From IMG/VR virus record IMGVR_UViG_3300030090_000930, positions 1 to 29,681 of that record: a stretch of DNA of 29,681 nt; one strand, 5' to 3'. The translations under genes were made by a program, and so were the position numbers. Below are positions 27,005-29,681 of the stretch, piece by piece; within the stretch, counting starts at the first letter, position 1; each line of letters starts with the position of its first letter. Source of the DNA: a virus. The notes beneath the pieces are model-generated. The model ran no database searches. It worked only from the letters and a program-made list of their open reading frames with translations, and was not told where the DNA came from.

Positions 27005-27292
27005 TTAACACCTCCAACGTCTTCTAGCTGCGCAAATTCTCTTATCAGGAGTCTTTGAACAATTAATTCCATGCATTCTCATTTGACCTGCAGAACGACT
27101 ACAATAACTTTTTCTACGTTTTGCTGATTTACTACCAGGCTTTACTTTACCAGTCACTGCTGTTTTTAACTTAGAACCTGGGTTCATTCGTCTATAAGCT
27201 GCTACACCTGCTCGTGTCATTCCAGCTCCAGACTTAGTGGACCGGAAGTTTTTTTTATTTTTAGCAGGCATTTTACCTTGTTTACGAGCCAT
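27005..27292 (-). CDS. DUF6321-like small basic protein (95 aa)
   Basis: A strongly basic protein: KNKKNFRSTKSGAGMTRAGV, NPGSKLKTAVTGKVKPGSKS, then a Cys/Arg-rich region with RKSYCSRSAGQM and the final RRRWRC. This order (Gly/Lys core, TxKVKPGSK, SYCxRSxGQM) resembles DUF6321 of marine phages, whose function is unknown to me. The net charge suggests it binds DNA or another polyanion in the virion. It follows the 43-aa gene by a single base and ends next to the 44-aa gene. Confidence 0.75.
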   Translation of the reverse strand: MARKQGKMPAKNKKNFRSTKSGAGMTRAGVAAYRRMNPGSKLKTAVTGKVKPGSKSAKRRKSYCSRSAGQMRMHGINCSKTPDKRICAARRRWRC

Positions 27293-27293
27293 T

Positions 27294-27425
27294 TTATAAT
27301 CCCATTCTTACTAATACTTTATCAAGTTTATTTTGCAAGTATGCAATAGATTCTTCTATTTCTTGTATTCTACTTTCTTCAATAGAAGGTTTTACTTTTT
27401 TAACTTTAGATTTTTTACTATCCAT
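27294..27425 (-). CDS. small coiled-coil protein (43 aa)
   Basis: MDSKKSKVKKVKPSIEESRI and then a 25-residue amphipathic helix (EIEESIAYLQNKLDKVLV) with a leucine-type heptad pattern, so it probably self-associates. The N-terminal Lys run may bind acids or membranes. The ATG overlaps the upstream stop (TAATG). I recognise no family. Confidence 0.6.
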   Translation of the reverse strand: MDSKKSKVKKVKPSIEESRIQEIEESIAYLQNKLDKVLVRMGL

Positions 27426-27655
27426 TATTTCCATACCATTCTAATTGCTACAGATAAGATATCCATGCTTTCTTTTGCAATTGCTTGTTTTTCTTTTGCA
27501 GTAAGCTTCCCATCTTTCATAGCTTCATTATATTTTTCAGCTACATCTTTAAATTCTTTTAAGATAGGTCTCCACTTAACTGCTACAACGCTCATATAAC
27601 CACCAATTAAAATAGCAACTAAGTATGCAAAATTACTTAATGATAACCATTCCAT
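27425..27655 (-). CDS. small single-TM protein (76 aa), holin-like candidate
   Basis: One transmembrane segment at about residues 6-27 (LSNFAYLVAILIGGYMSVVAV) followed by a charged helical tail containing KDGKLTAKEKQAIAKE. Class-III-like holins and many phage accessory membrane proteins look like this. AAGGAG stands upstream and the start is coupled by TAATG. It is one of four consecutive TM proteins, so a role in lysis timing is a reasonable guess, not proven. Confidence 0.55.
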   Translation of the reverse strand: MEWLSLSNFAYLVAILIGGYMSVVAVKWRPILKEFKDVAEKYNEAMKDGKLTAKEKQAIAKESMDILSVAIRMVWK

Positions 27656-27891
27656 TATTTATTCTCCTTTAGTATTTGTTTTATTTCTGCAATGTCTTCC
27701 ATCATTACATCTAGTTTGTAAGTTATTAAATTTCTATCAGCAATTACTTCTCTTTTATCTGCTTTTAATTCTAATTCTTTTTTTAATAAATCAACATCAT
27801 ACTTCATAAAACCAAATGCTAATGTTACAGAGCAAATTAAAGCTATTATAGTTACAATGTTTTCAAGTGATATATTAGTATTTAACTTCAT
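27655..27891 (-). CDS. small TM and coiled-coil membrane protein (78 aa)
   Basis: One transmembrane segment at about residues 11-30 (IVTIIALICSVTLAFGFM), then a 45-residue heptad-like helix (LLKKELELKADKREV, LDVMMEDIAEIKQILKEN). This is the layout of an i-spanin or of a small phage membrane-anchored coiled coil. Coupled by TAATG to both neighbours. Confidence 0.55.
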   Translation of the reverse strand: MKLNTNISLENIVTIIALICSVTLAFGFMKYDVDLLKKELELKADKREVIADRNLITYKLDVMMEDIAEIKQILKENK

Positions 27892-28208
27892 TAGCTTTTT
27901 CCATTTAATCTGCTTATAACTCCTTTGATTTCAGACACCTGATTATCTAAGTCGTTTATTTCTTTGGTTAAGTCATCAAATTTTCTATCTAACTTTTCAT
28001 CAGACTTATTCCATCTATCTATTAATTTTATAACCATTCCTTCCATATTTTCAAGAGTTTCGCTCTGCCCCTTGTTTTCTATCTTTAATTCTTCTATTGC
28101 GTTGGCTTGCTCGTTTCCTCTTTTGCTCATTGAGTATACTAAGTACACTAATAAAGCCCCTACGACACCTATCATACCCGCTTCGCTGTAAATCTCCATG
28201 AAATTCAT
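27891..28208 (-). CDS. membrane-anchored coiled-coil protein (105 aa), holin- or spanin-like candidate
   Basis: A transmembrane segment at about residues 10-28 (AGMIGVVGALLVYLVYSM) followed by a basic stop-transfer SKRG and a long coiled coil (EELKIENKGQSETLENMEGM, then LDRKFDDLTKEINDL). The layout is that of small phage membrane proteins near lysis genes, such as BhlA-type holins, which also have one TM and a charged tail. It may be an i-spanin. Two bases separate it from the zinc-ribbon gene upstream. Confidence 0.55.
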   Translation of the reverse strand: MNFMEIYSEAGMIGVVGALLVYLVYSMSKRGNEQANAIEELKIENKGQSETLENMEGMVIKLIDRWNKSDEKLDRKFDDLTKEINDLDNQVSEIKGVISRLNGKS

Positions 28209-28210
28209 TA

Positions 28211-28309
28211 TTACTCTTTTTCTTTGTTAATACATTTTTCGCAGACTCCAAGATATATTTCCCCTTTTGGTTTATTACAAAATATGCAATAATATGGGAT
28301 TTTTTTCAT
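28211..28309 (-). CDS. tiny zinc-ribbon-like protein (32 aa)
   Basis: A 32-codon ORF reading MKKIPYYCIFCNKPKGEIYL, then a second CEKC pair and a Lys/Glu end. The CxxC - 12 - CxxC spacing (C8, C11, C24, C27) is a minimal zinc ribbon. GGAG sits six bases ahead of the ATG. Two CxxC pairs are hard to get by chance in such a short frame, so I believe it is real. Function unknown. Confidence 0.7.
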   Translation of the reverse strand: MKKIPYYCIFCNKPKGEIYLGVCEKCINKEKE

Positions 28310-28370
28310 CGGACTCTCCGTAGTTCCCTGTTAATAAAATAGCTGTGATGAAAGTCATCTTCAGTTAAGA

Positions 28371-28700
28371 TTATTTTCTTTTTCTTTTTTTCTTTCCCCA
28401 ACTTAAAGGGTTTAAATTTAATTCTGTTTCGTACCATTCTAATTGTTCTTGCATTTTACTTATTTTTACTTCTTCTTCTGCTATATGTTTATTGACAAGT
28501 TCTTCAATGTTAGTGTCAGCGAGTTCCACTCTTCGCTCAAGTTCTTTAATTCTATTTTCAACTTGTAGGTACGAATAAACAAGTCCAGCGATAACCACAA
28601 TTGACTGAATAAGCCACTTAATATTGATAGATATAATAGCGTTGTCATCGACCATAGCTCCACGATACGACCTTGCCGTTTTAGGTTTGGCATTACTCAT
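28371..28700 (-). CDS. membrane-anchored coiled-coil protein (109 aa)
   Basis: The N-terminal 27 residues are soluble, then a transmembrane segment at about 28-45 (IKWLIQSIVVIAGLVYSYL), a 45-residue coiled coil (VENRIKELERRVELADT, HIAEEEVKISKMQEQLEW) and a Lys/Arg tail (KKKRKRK). The VDDNAIISINIKW block is one I associate with marine phages. An i-spanin-like or membrane scaffolding function is possible. Started by ATGA overlap with the 39-aa gene. Confidence 0.6.
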   Translation of the reverse strand: MSNAKPKTARSYRGAMVDDNAIISINIKWLIQSIVVIAGLVYSYLQVENRIKELERRVELADTNIEELVNKHIAEEEVKISKMQEQLEWYETELNLNPLSWGKKKRKRK

Positions 28701-28816
28701 ACCTCATAACCAGCTATACTCCAACCACTATCACAACTTCCAAAAAACACTAACCCACCTAAAACAATAAATAAGAATGCTAGTATTTTAAGATAATCTG
28801 TCCAATCTTCGTTCAT
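28697..28816 (-). CDS. tiny membrane or lipoprotein-like protein (39 aa)
   Basis: MNEDWTDYLKILAFLFIVLG leads into a hydrophobic stretch ending GGLVFFGSC (residues 20-28), with a short polar tail DSGWSIAGYEV. It is either a single-TM peptide or a lipoprotein: FGSC resembles a lipobox except for Phe at -3. It overlaps its neighbours on both sides by ATGA (28816-28813 and 28700-28697), which is strong support for translation. Mature lipoprotein would have only 12 residues. Confidence 0.6.
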   Translation of the reverse strand: MNEDWTDYLKILAFLFIVLGGLVFFGSCDSGWSIAGYEV

Positions 28817-29106
28817 ATTACCATCCACCAAGCGGCTGCTGTTTCAACAAATATATCTGAAGCAGTATTAATTGCCCATCTTTGTTTTGTTCCATATGTT
28901 TCCTCTGTACCTTCAACATATACTTCAAATATTTCCCATGCAATACCTATGATTAATACCCATAAGACTGCCCATAAATCTGATGCACCTAACCATTGTG
29001 CTACTTTTGCTATAAATAATCCAGCTGCTATGTGATAAGATGTCCATCCATCTAATGCACCTGAACTAACTTGCCAACTATAAAATGTTGCTAAAGGATT
29101 TTTCAT
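28813..29106 (-). CDS. small multi-TM protein, VanZ-like pattern (97 aa)
   Basis: Hydrophobic segments at about 24-38 (YHIAAGLFIAKVAQW), 42-61 (LWAVLWVLIIGIAWEIFEVY) and 84-96. The features H25 before the first segment, WEIFE after the second and N-T-x-SDI before the third resemble the VanZ/DUF2238-like membrane family. A phage version of unknown role, possibly in membrane disruption or superinfection exclusion. It follows the 71-aa gene without a gap and overlaps the 39-aa gene by ATGA. Confidence 0.6.
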   Translation of the reverse strand: MKNPLATFYSWQVSSGALDGWTSYHIAAGLFIAKVAQWLGASDLWAVLWVLIIGIAWEIFEVYVEGTEETYGTKQRWAINTASDIFVETAAAWWMVI

Positions 29107-29322
29107 TTAATTAATACTTTCTGATTGTTTAATTCCTTGACCATTATTAAACCAACTTACTTCTTTGTTTTCATCTTGCATTAACATTTTAGTATATAGT
29201 AAATCTAAATGTTTAATAAGCATTGCTACTTCTGGCATATGTATAACTAATTCTTTTTTAGAAGAGGACTGTTCTTCTTTTTGTATACTATTTTGTTTAT
29301 TATATATTTCTGCTAATGTCAT
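29107..29322 (-). CDS. small hypothetical protein (71 aa)
   Basis: A soluble 71-residue protein with a Ser/Gln/Glu/Lys-rich N-terminal third (QKEEQSSSKKE at 15-25) and a hydrophobic central helix (HMPEVAMLIKHLDLLYTKML). No family recognised. The start overlaps the upstream stop by ATGA and its stop abuts the membrane-protein ATG, so it is part of the same transcript. Confidence 0.55.
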   Translation of the reverse strand: MTLAEIYNKQNSIQKEEQSSSKKELVIHMPEVAMLIKHLDLLYTKMLMQDENKEVSWFNNGQGIKQSESIN

Positions 29323-29681
29323 TTCTTTATATGTTTTGCACCAAAGTTTTCTACTATTCTAGATAGTAACTCTGCTTTAGTTTCACTATCACTATAACTA
29401 ATACTACGAATATCGTACCATGTTTTTATTTCTGCTTTAGTATTTGATTCATTAGGAAATTCAGATTGTAATGTAGCAATACCACCTATTACTTGATGCT
29501 TACCTACAATTAATCTTCCATGAGTATATCCACAATTATCTTCACATTCATCTACATAGTATTCTTCTATTGTTTCAAAACTATTAGAGCGTTTTACAAC
29601 TTCACCATCTACTTCAACAAAGTAATCATAACGAGAAGGGTAAGTCAAGGTTTCGACAGTTCCATCAGCATATGTTTTAGT
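29319..29681 (-). CDS. hypothetical protein, 5' truncated by window edge (at least 120 aa)
   Basis: The frame is open from the right edge (29681) to the stop at 29319. A TTG at 29648 could be taken as start, but the 11 codons upstream (TKTYADGTVET) stay open and read as protein, so the real start is probably outside the window. The body has Asp/Glu-rich beta-like segments (FVEVDGEVVKRS), two Cys (DECEDNCGYTHGRL) and ends AKHIKK. No family recognised. Confidence 0.6.
   Translation of the reverse strand, partial: TKTYADGTVETLTYPSRYDYFVEVDGEVVKRSNSFETIEEYYVDECEDNCGYTHGRLIVGKHQVIGGIATLQSEFPNESNTKAEIKTWYDIRSISYSDSETKAELLSRIVENFGAKHIKK

Noticed and set aside
27430-27530. EF-hand-like KDGKLTAKE in the 76-aa TM protein
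   Set aside because: It has D, G, Leu and Glu at loop positions 5, 6, 8 and 12, but positions 1 and 3 are Glu and Met, so calcium binding is unlikely.
28290-28358. 27-codon ORF on the - strand (MTFITAILLTGNYGESDEKN) overlapping the zinc-ribbon gene
   Set aside because: No Shine-Dalgarno sequence of note, it runs through the start of the better supported four-Cys gene, and the hydrophobic start is common in AT-rich DNA.
1-29681. tRNA genes, CRISPR arrays, insertion sequences
   Set aside because: The gaps between genes are too short for a tRNA, and I saw no repeat-spacer pattern, transposase or inverted-repeat pair of the needed size.

Overview
The window looks like part of the genome of an AT-rich tailed bacteriophage, most likely marine. 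The evidence is its gene content (DnaB-type helicase, RuvC-like nuclease, D12-class adenine methylase, long tail fibre, very large internal virion proteins), almost no non-coding DNA, stop/start-coupled genes, and a run of tiny Lys/Arg/Cys-rich proteins of kinds I associate with marine phage genomes. The host cannot be fixed from the sequence; an AT-rich marine bacterium is an inference. Both ends cut through open reading frames, so the genome continues on both sides. No terminase, portal, capsid, DNA polymerase, primase or recognisable endolysin is inside the window. I count 35 genes, six of which are shorter than about 60 codons and easily missed.

Layout. Positions 3-4894 (+ strand) form a replication and DNA-metabolism operon: four small unknown proteins, a DUF932-family protein, a Dam-like DNA adenine methylase, a DnaB-family helicase, a Cys4 protein, a RuvC-like resolvase and a small unknown. 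A strong hairpin at 4910-4945 sits where this operon meets the - strand operon. Positions 29681-4924 (- strand, read right to left) hold first small soluble and membrane proteins (29681-27294, a likely membrane or lysis cassette with repeated TM-plus-coiled-coil designs), then eight tiny basic or Cys-containing proteins (27292-25671), two long tail proteins (1089 and 1214 aa), three small-to-medium Gln/Glu-rich proteins, a giant 2856-aa protein and a 959-aa protein, probably the internal or ejected virion proteins.

The most notable observation is that the 2856-aa protein carries, around residues 1850-1995, a segment that matches the catalytic double-psi beta-barrel of RNA polymerase beta': an R-x-P motif, an LGLKGF stretch and a DYDAD triad (D1986, D1988, D1990). 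The spacing from LG to the first Asp is the same (28 residues) as in E. coli beta' as I remember it. With its position among candidate internal virion proteins, this suggests a very divergent virion-packaged RNA polymerase, comparable in concept to crAss-like phage gp66. Other points of interest are the apparent total absence of GATC in 29.7 kb next to a Dam-like methylase gene, a paralogous pair of tiny basic proteins of which only one carries a canonical EF-hand loop, and a polyglycine adhesin-like tip on the tail fibre.
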